From the NCBI GenBank assembly GCA_919902965.1, contig CAKKSJ010000494.1:1-9448 (forward strand): a stretch of 9,448 nucleotides of DNA, in the 5' to 3' direction. The DNA comes from Burkholderiales bacterium (lineage in GTDB: Bacteria > Pseudomonadota > Gammaproteobacteria > Burkholderiales > SG8-39). The notes below the pieces were generated by a model that saw only the letters and a list, made by a program, of their open reading frames with translations, was not told the DNA's origin and searched no databases. Shown here one piece after another: positions 1-6,104 of the stretch. The first letter of the stretch is position 1. Every line of letters starts with the position of its first letter. The position numbers were made by a program, and so were the translations under genes.

Positions 1-17
1 GGGCGTGCCCCCTTTTT
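1..17 (+). terminator. Possible 3' end of a terminator from a gene left of the window
   Basis: The window opens with GGGCGTGCCC followed by CC and a run of five T (13-17), the look of the 3' arm and T-tract of a rho-independent terminator. The 4-bp stem seen is short, and any longer 5' arm would lie outside the window. Positions 18-40 up to the end of the converging serine hydrolase gene hold nothing else I can identify. Confidence 0.22.
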
Positions 18-40
18 CAATACCCTGCTAGTTCGTCCCC

Positions 41-1120
41 TCAGGTGGAAGCGTCCACCGCTACGCCCACGGCGCGAAAAAACGCGTCGGCATGATCGGC
101 ATTGATCCAGCGCACCACTACAACCATCTGCCGCTGCGGATCGACCCAGGTAATCGAACCACCGGCGCCGATGGCAAAATAACTCGACGCGCTCGCGCTG
201 GGGAATGCGCTGCGCTCCCGGTTCAGCCAGATCAGATAGCCGTAGAACGGAGCAATTGCGCAGGGCGTGCGCATTTTTGTAATCCACTCGCTGGAAATAA
301 GCTGCCGCGCGCCGTGCCGGCCTTCGTCCAGGAGCAGTTGGCCGATGCGCGCCTGGTCCAGGCTGTTGATCGAGACTCCGCCCCCCCAGTGACTGCCGCC
401 GGGTACCGACTGCACCCGGCTGCCGTTCAGGTCGATCCAGGAATTGTCGTAGCCGGCCCAGCGCCAGTCGCTGCTTGCATCCAGGGGGCGCATGATCTCA
501 GTGTCGAACACCTGCGGCAGCGCGCGGCCGAACAAATGCAAGAGCGCCAGCGACAGCTGATTGATGCGCACATCGTTGTACTCCCAGTAGGTCCCGGGCG
601 CCTCGAGCGGCCGCGCGTCGCCTTTCCTGCCCCTGGGCTCCATCCTTTGAAGTTGCGCTGTCCTGTAGCGATCGACCTGGTCCGGCACGCCGAAGCACTC
701 GCCTTCCCATTCGCTGGTCTGCTGCAATAAATGCGCCCAGGTGACCTGCCGGTTGTGTACGCTGTCGAAACCGATACCGGGCAGGCGCGCGCAGACCGGC
801 TGATCCACATCGGGCAGAAGGCCGCGGTCGAAGGCGACGCCGGCGAGCAGGGCGAGGTAGGTTTTCGCCACGCTGAAAGTAAGGTCGGCGCGCATCGGTT
901 CGCCCCAGGAGGCGAGCAGCTTGCCGCCCTGCAGTATCGCGCCGGAGACCGGGCCGCGCGGCGCAACCGGCCCCATCAGCCGGTTCCAGGGCGGCGGATC
1001 CGCGGCGTGCACGCCCCAGGGCTCGCTGTTGTCGCGGCTCCATGCGACTTCGTGCGCGCTTGCGTAGTCGATCGCTTCCTGCAGTTTGGCCGATGGCTGC
1101 ATACCTGTACTTGATGTCAT
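41..1120 (-). CDS. Beta-lactamase-family (class C-like) serine hydrolase
   Basis: A predicted 359-residue serine hydrolase of the beta-lactamase/penicillin-binding-protein fold (Pfam Beta-lactamase type), probably an esterase, amidase or peptidase rather than a true antibiotic-inactivating enzyme. The SxxK motif is SVAK at residues 83-86, which supplies the acylated Ser83 and general-base Lys86. The second motif is YND at 181-183 in the context WEYNDVRIN, in place of the classical YxN. The third (KTG/HxG) position appears to be the GAGG stretch at 318-321, just before the last beta strands. There is no signal peptide, so it is probably cytoplasmic. I chose the ATG at 1120 because GGAG lies 9 nt upstream. 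The frame stays open to 1378, but that extension has no family similarity and overlaps the divergent cupin gene. Substrate is unknown. The fold call is firm, the function is not. Confidence 0.82.
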   Translation of the reverse strand: MTSSTGMQPSAKLQEAIDYASAHEVAWSRDNSEPWGVHAADPPPWNRLMGPVAPRGPVSGAILQGGKLLASWGEPMRADLTFSVAKTYLALLAGVAFDRGLLPDVDQPVCARLPGIGFDSVHNRQVTWAHLLQQTSEWEGECFGVPDQVDRYRTAQLQRMEPRGRKGDARPLEAPGTYWEYNDVRINQLSLALLHLFGRALPQVFDTEIMRPLDASSDWRWAGYDNSWIDLNGSRVQSVPGGSHWGGGVSINSLDQARIGQLLLDEGRHGARQLISSEWITKMRTPCAIAPFYGYLIWLNRERSAFPSASASSYFAIGAGGSITWVDPQRQMVVVVRWINADHADAFFRAVGVAVDAST

Positions 1121-1145
1121 TTGAATTCGCTCCGAGTGATGGCCC

Positions 1146-1175
1146 ATTCTAGCCCCTGGACGCGGGAAGGGCCAA
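1146..1175 (-). promoter_or_regulatory. Candidate sigma-70 promoter for the serine hydrolase
   Basis: Read on the minus strand, TTGGCC (1175-1170) is a 4/6 match to the -35 box and TAGAAT (1151-1146) a 5/6 match to the -10 box, with an 18-nt spacer. Transcription would start near 1139 and leave a leader of about 19 nt that contains the GGAG ribosome site. Found by eye and not tested. Confidence 0.35.
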
Positions 1176-1186
1176 AAGGCGATAGC

Positions 1187-1216
1187 CCGACAGCAAGGGC
1201 GCGGGCCTGTGATAAA
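1187..1216 (+). promoter_or_regulatory. Candidate sigma-70 promoter for the cupin-SDR-lemA-DUF2207 run
   Basis: CCGACA (1187-1192) and GATAAA (1211-1216) are each 4/6 matches to the -35 and -10 boxes, with an 18-nt spacer. The start would fall about 40 nt upstream of the cupin ATG. It lies back to back with the minus-strand hydrolase promoter candidate, and this 142-nt gap is the only sizeable non-coding space ahead of the four plus-strand genes. Weak by sequence alone. Confidence 0.3.
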
Positions 1217-1262
1217 TTGCATTCCTGCAGCCGACTCAACTACCGCTAGCTCGAGGTCCCGC

Positions 1263-1628
1263 ATGGAGTTCTTTACCGAAGCGCAGTTTCGCAGCTTATC
1301 CAATCCGGGGGTGGCCTCAGTCCAGTTGCTCTCCCCGCACAATTCGACTTCCTCGCGCCTAACGATCACCCGCGTCACCGTGCAGCCGGGCGCAGGGCAA
1401 GCGCGGCATTCCCATCCCGCATCGGAGCAGATCTGGGTTGCAATTAGCGGCTCCGGTACCCTGCTGCTTGCCGATGGGGCGACGCGCCGGTTCTCGGCGG
1501 GGGAGGTGGCGCGATTTGCAGACGGCGATGTGCACGGCTTCGAGAACTCCGGCGCCGAACCCTTCGTCTACATGTCGATGACCACGCCGCCGATTGATTT
1601 CGCTTACGCCTACCGTGAAGCCAGGTAG
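1263..1628 (+). CDS. Small single-domain cupin, probable metal-binding
   Basis: A 121-residue one-domain cupin. Cupin motif 1 is seen as G-X5-H49-S-H51-X3-E55 followed by X6-G, and motif 2 as G80 ... G89-X2-H91-X3-N95. His49, His51, Glu55 and His91 therefore supply the usual 3-His/1-Glu metal site. The conserved Pro of motif 2 is replaced, which is common. Such proteins are cytoplasmic dioxygenases, isomerases or binding proteins, and the sequence does not say which. I chose the ATG at 1263 because GAGGT lies 5 nt upstream. A longer form from the GTG at 1209 is open, but its 18 extra residues do not look like cupin and overlap the promoter candidate. It is first of four close plus-strand genes, with 13 nt to the next. 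Confidence 0.8.
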   Translation: MEFFTEAQFRSLSNPGVASVQLLSPHNSTSSRLTITRVTVQPGAGQARHSHPASEQIWVAISGSGTLLLADGATRRFSAGEVARFADGDVHGFENSGAEPFVYMSMTTPPIDFAYAYREAR

Positions 1629-1641
1629 TTCAAGGCACGAT

Positions 1642-2388
1642 ATGAAGAAAGTCATCCTTATCACCGGCGCGAGCCGCGGTATCGGCGCCGCGACGGCGCG
1701 GCTCGCCGCGGCGCGCGGCTACGCGGTGTGCGTAAATTATCTGAAAAATCGTGCCGCCGCCGAAGCGCTAGTCGCGGACATCGAGGCCACCGGCGGGCAG
1801 GCGATCGCATTGGGCGCCGATGTCGCCGAGGAGGCGCAGGTCGTCGAATTGTTCAATAGCGTCGATGCGCAGCTCGGTACGCTCACGGCGCTGGTCAATA
1901 ATGCGGGCATCCTGGAAACCCAGATGCGCGTGGACGAAATGGATGCCGCGCGCCTGAACCGGATCCTCGTGACGAATGTCACCAGCTGCTTCCTGTGTGC
2001 GCGCGAGGCCGTGCGACGCATGTCGACCAGGCACGGCGGCAGCGGCGGCGCCATCGTCAACGTATCCTCGGCGGCAGCGCGCCTCGGGTCCGCGGGCGAA
2101 TACGTGGACTACGCCGCATCCAAGGGCGCCGTCGACACGCTCACCATCGGCTTGTCGCGCGAAGTGGCCGAGGAGGGCATACGCGTCAACGCGGTGCGGC
2201 CGGGCTTCATCTATACCGACATACACGCCAGCGGCGGAGAACCCGCGCGGGTGGATCGCGTCAAGCAATTCGTGCCGATGAAACGCGGCGGGCAAGCCGG
2301 GGAAGTCGCCCACGCGATCCTGTGGCTGTTGTCGGACGAAGCCTCTTATGCAACCGGCACGTTCATCGACCTCGCCGGCGGCAGATGA
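1642..2388 (+). CDS. SDR-family NAD(P)-dependent oxidoreductase, YgfF-like
   Basis: A 248-residue classical short-chain dehydrogenase/reductase. The Rossmann glycine motif TGASRGIG is at residues 8-15, the structural NNAG at 86-89, the catalytic Asn at 112, Ser143 in VNVSS, and Tyr157/Lys161 in YAASK. Length is normal for the family. From memory it aligns along its whole length with E. coli YgfF, including the stretches SGGAIVNVSS, GEYVDYAASKGA, RPGFIYT, HASGGEP and the C-terminal FIDLAGG, so it is probably its orthologue-type relative. YgfF's physiological substrate is not established, and NADP(H)-linked carbonyl or sugar reduction is the family-level expectation. The ATG at 1642 puts the first beta strand at the N-terminus and has AAGG 7 nt upstream. 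An upstream start at 1594 would overlap the cupin end. It follows the cupin by 13 nt, so co-transcription is likely. Confidence 0.88.
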   Translation: MKKVILITGASRGIGAATARLAAARGYAVCVNYLKNRAAAEALVADIEATGGQAIALGADVAEEAQVVELFNSVDAQLGTLTALVNNAGILETQMRVDEMDAARLNRILVTNVTSCFLCAREAVRRMSTRHGGSGGAIVNVSSAAARLGSAGEYVDYAASKGAVDTLTIGLSREVAEEGIRVNAVRPGFIYTDIHASGGEPARVDRVKQFVPMKRGGQAGEVAHAILWLLSDEASYATGTFIDLAGGR

Positions 2389-2407
2389 GCGCTGAGCGGA
2401 TCTTGCG

Positions 2408-2959
2408 ATGAGCGCGAGCGCTTGGCTGCTGTCGGCGCTCGCGGCGCTGTTTGCAGCCGGCGTGTGGATTTACAACCGCCTGGTCGCCGACCGCAACCTC
2501 GCGCGCGAAGGTTTCTCCGACATCGACGTGCAGCTCAAGCGCCGCGCCGACCTGGTGCCGCAGCTGGTCGAAGCGGTGCGCGCCTACGCGGCTTACGAAA
2601 AGGCGACCCTCGCCGCGGTTACCGGGCTGCGAGCGAGCGCCGCCGGTTTCGCGCCGGGACCCGGCGAAGCGCGCTTCGGCGCCGAGCGCGAACTGGGCGC
2701 GAAGCTCAAGGCCTTGCTGCTGCTGCAGGAGAGCTATCCGCAGCTCAAGGCCGACGCAAATTTTCGCGATCTTTCGGCCAAGCTCGTGGATACCGAAGAC
2801 CAGCTGCAGCACGCGCGCCGCTTCTACAACGGCGCGGTGAACCAGTACCGCAATCGCCTCGAGTCCTTCCCGCACGTGATCGTGGCGCGCGCCTTCGGCT
2901 TCGCGCCGCTGCCTTTTTTCGAGACCGAGGAGCGCGACGCGGTGCAGGTGGCGCTATGA
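2408..2959 (+). CDS. lemA: LemA family protein
   Basis: A 183-residue LemA-family protein. One hydrophobic segment at residues 6-22 anchors the N-terminus in the inner membrane and is followed by the family signature IYNRLVADRN (21-30). The helical core DIDVQLKRRADLVPQLVEAVRAY (38-60) matches the canonical IDVQLKRR-DLIP-LVE-VK-Y motif. The C-terminal part keeps the expected NQYRNRLESFP and GFAP-PFFE motifs (145-172). The rest should be a three-to-four-helix bundle facing away from the N-terminal anchor. The molecular function of LemA is not settled, but LemA genes recur next to DUF2207, TPM or M48-peptidase genes, which suggests a role in membrane-protein handling. It begins 19 nt after the SDR with only a weak ribosome site, and its stop overlaps the next start as ATGA, which implies translational coupling. 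Confidence 0.93.
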   Translation: MSASAWLLSALAALFAAGVWIYNRLVADRNLAREGFSDIDVQLKRRADLVPQLVEAVRAYAAYEKATLAAVTGLRASAAGFAPGPGEARFGAERELGAKLKALLLLQESYPQLKADANFRDLSAKLVDTEDQLQHARRFYNGAVNQYRNRLESFPHVIVARAFGFAPLPFFETEERDAVQVAL

Positions 2960-5019
2960 AGCGGAGCGCCTGCCTGTTCGCCCTGTTGTTCGCGCTCGCG
3001 GCGCAGGCGCAGCAGCAGGAGCACACGCCGGAGCAGGCGCGGGCGCGGGAGCAGGCGAGAGCGCAGGCATTGGAGGACCGGGGGCGGATCAACGCGCTGT
3101 CTTACGCGGAATCCAAACGCCTGGGGGCGAAAGTGAATGAAGTCCTGCGCCTGCGGGCAACAGCGCCGGAGCAGGCGAGGGCGCAGGAACAGGCGCTCGC
3201 GCAGGAAGTGGGGCAGGCAACGGCCGGGGCGCTGTTGCGGGCGGCAGAGCGATCGCAGTCGGCAGAGCGGGCGCGGGTGCAGGCGCTGGCGCGGCAAAAG
3301 GAACAGGCGCGGTTGCAGGCGCTGGCGCGGGCGCGGGCAGAGGCGCAGGCGCAGGCGCGGGAGCGCATCGTTTCGTTTCACAGCGCGATTAAGATCGGCG
3401 CTCAGCGCGAGCTCAGCGTAACCGAAATCATCGAGGCGCAGGTCGAGGGCCGCTCGATCAAGCGCGGCATCCTGCGCGAATTCCCCACCGATTACCGCGA
3501 CCGACTCGGGCGGCGCGTGAGCGTTCCATTCGAGGTGGTCTCGGTCAAACGCGACGGCAAAGCCGAATCATGGAACATGGGTCCCTGGGCCAACGGCGTG
3601 CGCGTGCAGATCGGCAATCCAGGCGTGCTGCTGCCGCATGGTCTGCACACCTACGAAATCAGCTACCGCACGCGCTACCAGCTCGGCTTCTTCGACGATC
3701 ACGACGAGCTCTACTGGAACGTGAACGGCAACGGCTGGAGCTTCGCCATGGACAGCGTTTCCGCCGATGTCAGCCTGCCGCGCCCGGTCCCTGCAGCACA
3801 ATTGAAAGCCGAGGCCTACACCGGCGCCTTCGGTGCGAAAGGCCGCGCGTACACGGCGACGCTGCGCGAGGGCGGCGCCGAGTACCGCACCACACAGGCG
3901 CTGGCACCGCGCGAGGGGTTGACCATCGTGTTCTCCTTTCCCAAAGGCGTCATCCCGCCGCCGCCCTGGTGGCAGCCGCTGGCCCGCTGGGCGCACGACA
4001 ACGAGGGCGAAGTGGCGGGCGCTGCGGGGTTCTTGCTGCTGCTTGCCTTCCTTTTCTGGCGCTGGTGGATGGTCGGGCGCGATCCGCGCAAGGGACCGGT
4101 GTTCCCGCGCTACGAAGCGCCTACGGGGCTCGGGCCCGCGGGAACGCGCTATCTCGACCGCATGCAGTGCGACACCCGCTGTTTCGCGGCGGCGCTGCTC
4201 GGGCTTGGCCAGCGCGGCTTCCTCAGGATACGCCAGGAGGGCGCTGCCTACACGATCGAGCGTACCGGCAAGGCGGTCGAGTTGTTACCCGGTGAACAGG
4301 CGCTGGCGACCTTGGTGCCGCCGCAAGGCACAGTCACAATCGGCCGCACCTACGACCGCGCGGTGCAAGTGGCCCGCGCCGATCTGGGGGGCCTGCTGCA
4401 GAGGCACTACCGCGACAGTCTGTTTTCGCACAACCGCGGATCTTTGTTCCTGGGCGGCATGATCGCATTCATCACATTTGGCTATGCTTTTGTCAATCGC
4501 ACCGCCGCTGCGGTCCTCATCGGGGGTGCCGTCGGCATGGCGCTCATCCTTTACCTGTTCTCGCGCTGGCTGCCCGCCTACACGGCCACGGGGCGCAAGC
4601 TCCAGGACGAGGTCGAGGGCCTGCGCCAATACCTCAGCATTGCGGAGAAGGACGATCTCGCGCGGCTGAAGCTGCCGCCGCGCACGCCGGAAGAGTTCGC
4701 CAAGTTCCTGCCCTACGCGCTCGCGCTCGACGTGGAAAAGACCTGGGCCGACGCCTTCGCCGCCGTGCTCGGCGCCGCCGCCGTGGCGCAGGCGGTTTCG
4801 TCCTACTACCAGTCCGGCAGCGATTCTATCGGTGGCGACATTGGCGGCCTGACCGATTCGATCGCCAATATGGGCGATAGCATCAGTTCGGCTGCCACGC
4901 CGCCAGGCAGCAGCTCCGGCTCCTCGGGCGGTGGCGGCGGCTCGTCGAGCGGTGGAGGATCGTCGGGCGGCGGGTCCTCGGGTGGCGGAGGCGGAGGGGG
5001 CGGCGGCAGCGGCTGGTAG
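2956..5019 (+). CDS. DUF2207 domain membrane protein with extra Q/A/R-rich repeat segment
   Basis: A 687-residue predicted membrane protein. Residues 1-18 form a signal peptide with an AQA/Q cleavage site. Residues 26-137 are a Gln/Ala/Arg/Glu-rich repetitive segment, probably a charged helix or coiled coil. The DUF2207 extracytoplasmic beta domain starts at about 138 (IVSFHSAIKI, then IKRGILREFPTDY) and runs to about 330. A PPPPWW linker leads to a TM segment at 353-373, a cytoplasmic domain containing GRDPRKGPVFPRYEAP and LDRMQCD, and two TM segments at about 497-512 and 515-536. A conserved cytoplasmic tail follows (LQDEVEGLRQYLSIAEKDDL, 550-568), and then a Gly/Ser tail (651-687) ending GSGW, which is typical of DUF2207 and TPM proteins. 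Biochemical function is unknown. I chose the ATG at 2956 for the signal peptide, the AGGTGG site just upstream and the coupling to lemA. The same frame is open back to 2422, but only as a shadow of lemA. The repeat segment is not a usual part of the family. Confidence 0.9.
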   Translation: MKRSACLFALLFALAAQAQQQEHTPEQARAREQARAQALEDRGRINALSYAESKRLGAKVNEVLRLRATAPEQARAQEQALAQEVGQATAGALLRAAERSQSAERARVQALARQKEQARLQALARARAEAQAQARERIVSFHSAIKIGAQRELSVTEIIEAQVEGRSIKRGILREFPTDYRDRLGRRVSVPFEVVSVKRDGKAESWNMGPWANGVRVQIGNPGVLLPHGLHTYEISYRTRYQLGFFDDHDELYWNVNGNGWSFAMDSVSADVSLPRPVPAAQLKAEAYTGAFGAKGRAYTATLREGGAEYRTTQALAPREGLTIVFSFPKGVIPPPPWWQPLARWAHDNEGEVAGAAGFLLLLAFLFWRWWMVGRDPRKGPVFPRYEAPTGLGPAGTRYLDRMQCDTRCFAAALLGLGQRGFLRIRQEGAAYTIERTGKAVELLPGEQALATLVPPQGTVTIGRTYDRAVQVARADLGGLLQRHYRDSLFSHNRGSLFLGGMIAFITFGYAFVNRTAAAVLIGGAVGMALILYLFSRWLPAYTATGRKLQDEVEGLRQYLSIAEKDDLARLKLPPRTPEEFAKFLPYALALDVEKTWADAFAAVLGAAAVAQAVSSYYQSGSDSIGGDIGGLTDSIANMGDSISSAATPPGSSSGSSGGGGGSSSGGGSSGGGSSGGGGGGGGGSGW
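3027..3366 (+). repeat. Degenerate GC-rich in-frame repeats encoding Q/A/R-rich helix
   Basis: Imperfect repeats built on GCAGGCG/GCGCAGG units lie inside the DUF2207 gene. A 17-bp unit, TGCAGGCGCTGGCGCGG, occurs exactly at 3278-3294 and 3314-3330, 36 nt (12 codons) apart. A second unit starting GCCGGAGCAGGCG occurs at 3027 and 3165, 138 nt apart. All distances are multiples of three, so the encoded peptide repeats too: PEQARAREQA/PEQARAQEQA and VQALARQKEQAR/LQALARARAEAQ. The pattern suggests growth by in-frame slippage or duplication. Confidence 0.7.
4906..5016 (+). repeat. Gly/Ser low-complexity tail coding repeat
   Basis: GGC/GGT/GGA and TCG/AGC codons encode the last 37 residues of the DUF2207 protein, broken into SSGG-type units and ending in a run of nine Gly and GSGW. 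Such tails are usual at the C-terminus of DUF2207 and TPM proteins, so this is expected for the family. The DNA is slippage-prone, and tail length could vary between strains. Confidence 0.75.
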
Positions 5020-5051
5020 GCGCTGCTGTGCGCTCGGTTTGTCGCAGCGCC
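5019..5051 (+). terminator. Stem-loop just after the DUF2207 stop codon
   Basis: A perfect 8-bp inverted repeat, GGCGCTGC (5019-5026) and GCAGCGCC (5044-5051), encloses a 17-nt loop and begins at the last base of the stop codon. No T-tract follows, so it is not a classical intrinsic terminator. It may protect the mRNA 3' end or attenuate transcription into the RhlG-like gene. The remaining gap to 5131 holds no promoter I could support. Confidence 0.35.
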
Positions 5052-5131
5052 GCACGCCAGCGTGATCGCGTACTTGACGACCATCTGCGCGCCGGACCTG
5101 GGAAAATATTCAATCTACCGAGGGGAGAGAA

Positions 5132-5944
5132 ATGATGAACGCGCAATTCGACAATCTGTTTTCGATCAAAGGCAAGGTCGCGCTGGTAACGGGGGGATCA
5201 CGCGGTATCGGCGAGATGATTTCCGCCGGTTTCCTGGCGCATGGCGCCAAGGTGTATATCTCCTCGCGAAAAGCCGATGCCTGCGACGCTACGGCCCAGC
5301 GGCTGGCCGCCACTTACGGCGGCGAGTGCGTCGCGCTTGCGGCTGACTTGTCCCAGCTGGCCGGGGTGGAAAGCCTGGCCAAGCGACTGTCGGAGCGCGA
5401 ACCCAAGCTCGATATTCTTGTGAACAACGCCGGCGCGGCCTGGGGCGCGCCGCTGGAAGAATTTCCGGAGGCCGGCTGGGACAAGGTGATGGACACGAAT
5501 GTGAAGGGGGTGTTTTTTCTGACCCAGAAACTGTTGCCCCTGCTGCGCCAGGCGGCGAGCGCCGCCAGCCCCGCGCGCGTAATCAACATCGGCTCGATCG
5601 ACGGCCTGAAGGCGGCGATTTTCGACACCTTTTCCTACGGGGCTTCCAAGGCGGCGGTGCACCATCTGACGCGATTCATGGCAGCGCACCTCACCAAGGA
5701 ACACATACTTTTCAACGCCATTGCGCCGGGGCCGTTTCCGACCTGGATGCTCAGCACCGGGGTCGGTTTTGGCGGCAAAACTGAAAATGTCGACTGGGGA
5801 CTGGTGGGCCAGCGCAATCCGAGCGGCCGGGTAGGCACGCCGCAGGACATCGCCGGGCTCGCGATTTTCCTGTGTTCGCGTGCCGGGGAATATGTCGTCG
5901 CGCAGACCATAGCCTGCGATGGCGGCAGCGTCGGCGTATCCTGA
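5132..5944 (+). CDS. SDR-family oxidoreductase, RhlG-like 3-oxoacyl reductase
   Basis: A 270-residue classical short-chain dehydrogenase/reductase. It has TGGSRGIG at residues 20-27, NNAG at 98-101, catalytic Asn123, Ser155 (INIGS), and Tyr169/Lys173 in YGASK. Arg46 after the second beta strand is consistent with NADP(H) preference. From memory it resembles Pseudomonas RhlG, a beta-ketoacyl reductase, at GRIALVTGGSRGIG-M, LDILVNNAG-SWGA, LLPLLR-AS-NPARVINIGS and IAPG-FP, so reduction of 3-oxoacyl or related carbonyl substrates is likely. There are no rhamnolipid genes nearby, so that pathway should not be assumed. The start has a strong GGGGAG site, and a second ATG follows at 5135, leaving the exact start ambiguous by one codon. 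It is separated from the DUF2207 gene by 112 nt including a stem-loop, and probably forms its own transcript with the hemerythrin remnant. Confidence 0.87.
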   Translation: MMNAQFDNLFSIKGKVALVTGGSRGIGEMISAGFLAHGAKVYISSRKADACDATAQRLAATYGGECVALAADLSQLAGVESLAKRLSEREPKLDILVNNAGAAWGAPLEEFPEAGWDKVMDTNVKGVFFLTQKLLPLLRQAASAASPARVINIGSIDGLKAAIFDTFSYGASKAAVHHLTRFMAAHLTKEHILFNAIAPGPFPTWMLSTGVGFGGKTENVDWGLVGQRNPSGRVGTPQDIAGLAIFLCSRAGEYVVAQTIACDGGSVGVS

Positions 5945-5945
5945 A

Positions 5946-6032
5946 ATGGCACTGATCGAGTGGGACGATAGTCTCAGATTGGGCATCGCTGTCGTCGATC
6001 GACAGCACGAAGGACTCGGCGTTGCCGCGTAG
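5946..6032 (+). pseudogene. Truncated bacteriohemerythrin, N-terminal remnant (28 codons)
   Basis: One nucleotide after the RhlG-like stop, an ATG opens a 28-codon frame reading MALIEWDDSLRLGIAVVD, then RQHEGLG, and a TAG at 6030. This matches the conserved start of bacteriohemerythrins (MALI-W-DSL-LGI--ID-QH--L), including His21 in QHEGL, the first of the residues that ligate the di-iron O2-binding centre. A full protein is about 130-150 residues and needs further His/Glu/Asp ligands from later helices. None of these follow in any plus frame I read between 6033 and 6104, and after that the minus-strand Tgl-like gene begins. I read it as a gene broken by deletion or insertion. It is too short for ordinary gene finders. 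A functional mini-protein is unlikely because the four-helix bundle is missing. Confidence 0.68.
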
Positions 6033-6053
6033 GCCGCGATTGGATAGTCATGT

Positions 6054-6069
6054 CGCGGGTTTACCCGCG
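6054..6069. other. Compact GC hairpin between hemerythrin remnant and Tgl-like gene
   Basis: CGCGGGT (6054-6060) and ACCCGCG (6063-6069) form a 7-bp perfect inverted repeat separated by TT, in practice a 6-bp stem with a TTTA tetraloop. It lies about 35 nt beyond the minus-strand Tgl-like stop and could end that transcript or the plus-strand one. No T-run follows on either strand, so a terminator call is not secure. Confidence 0.35.
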
Positions 6070-6104
6070 GCGGCGGCGAGCGGACCTAGGGAGTCTGCTG
6101 CAGG

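Noticed and set aside
2422..2955. The DUF2207 reading frame is open across all of lemA, giving an 865-residue frame from 2422.
   Set aside because: The peptide from this part is Arg/Ala-rich GC-driven shadow. The lemA frame has full family motifs, and the ATG at 2956 begins a clean signal peptide.
3102..3421. Repeat-rich segment as a CRISPR or mobile-element array.
   Set aside because: Repeats are short, imperfect, all in codon phase, lack uniform spacers, and encode continuous protein with the downstream domain.
4285..5055. 256-codon minus-strand open frame opposite the DUF2207 gene's 3' half.
   Set aside because: It is antisense to a confidently identified protein, has no family motif, and its length is explained by high GC and the Gly-rich tail.
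5074..5112. TTGACG at 5074-5079 as -35 for the RhlG-like gene with an AT-rich -10 near 5104.
   Set aside because: The spacing to any -10-like hexamer is 24 nt or more, too long for sigma-70. Nothing -10-like lies 16-18 nt downstream.
5198..5986. 262-codon minus-strand open frame opposite the RhlG-like SDR.
   Set aside because: The plus strand carries the complete SDR catalytic set, and the antisense peptide has no recognisable domain.
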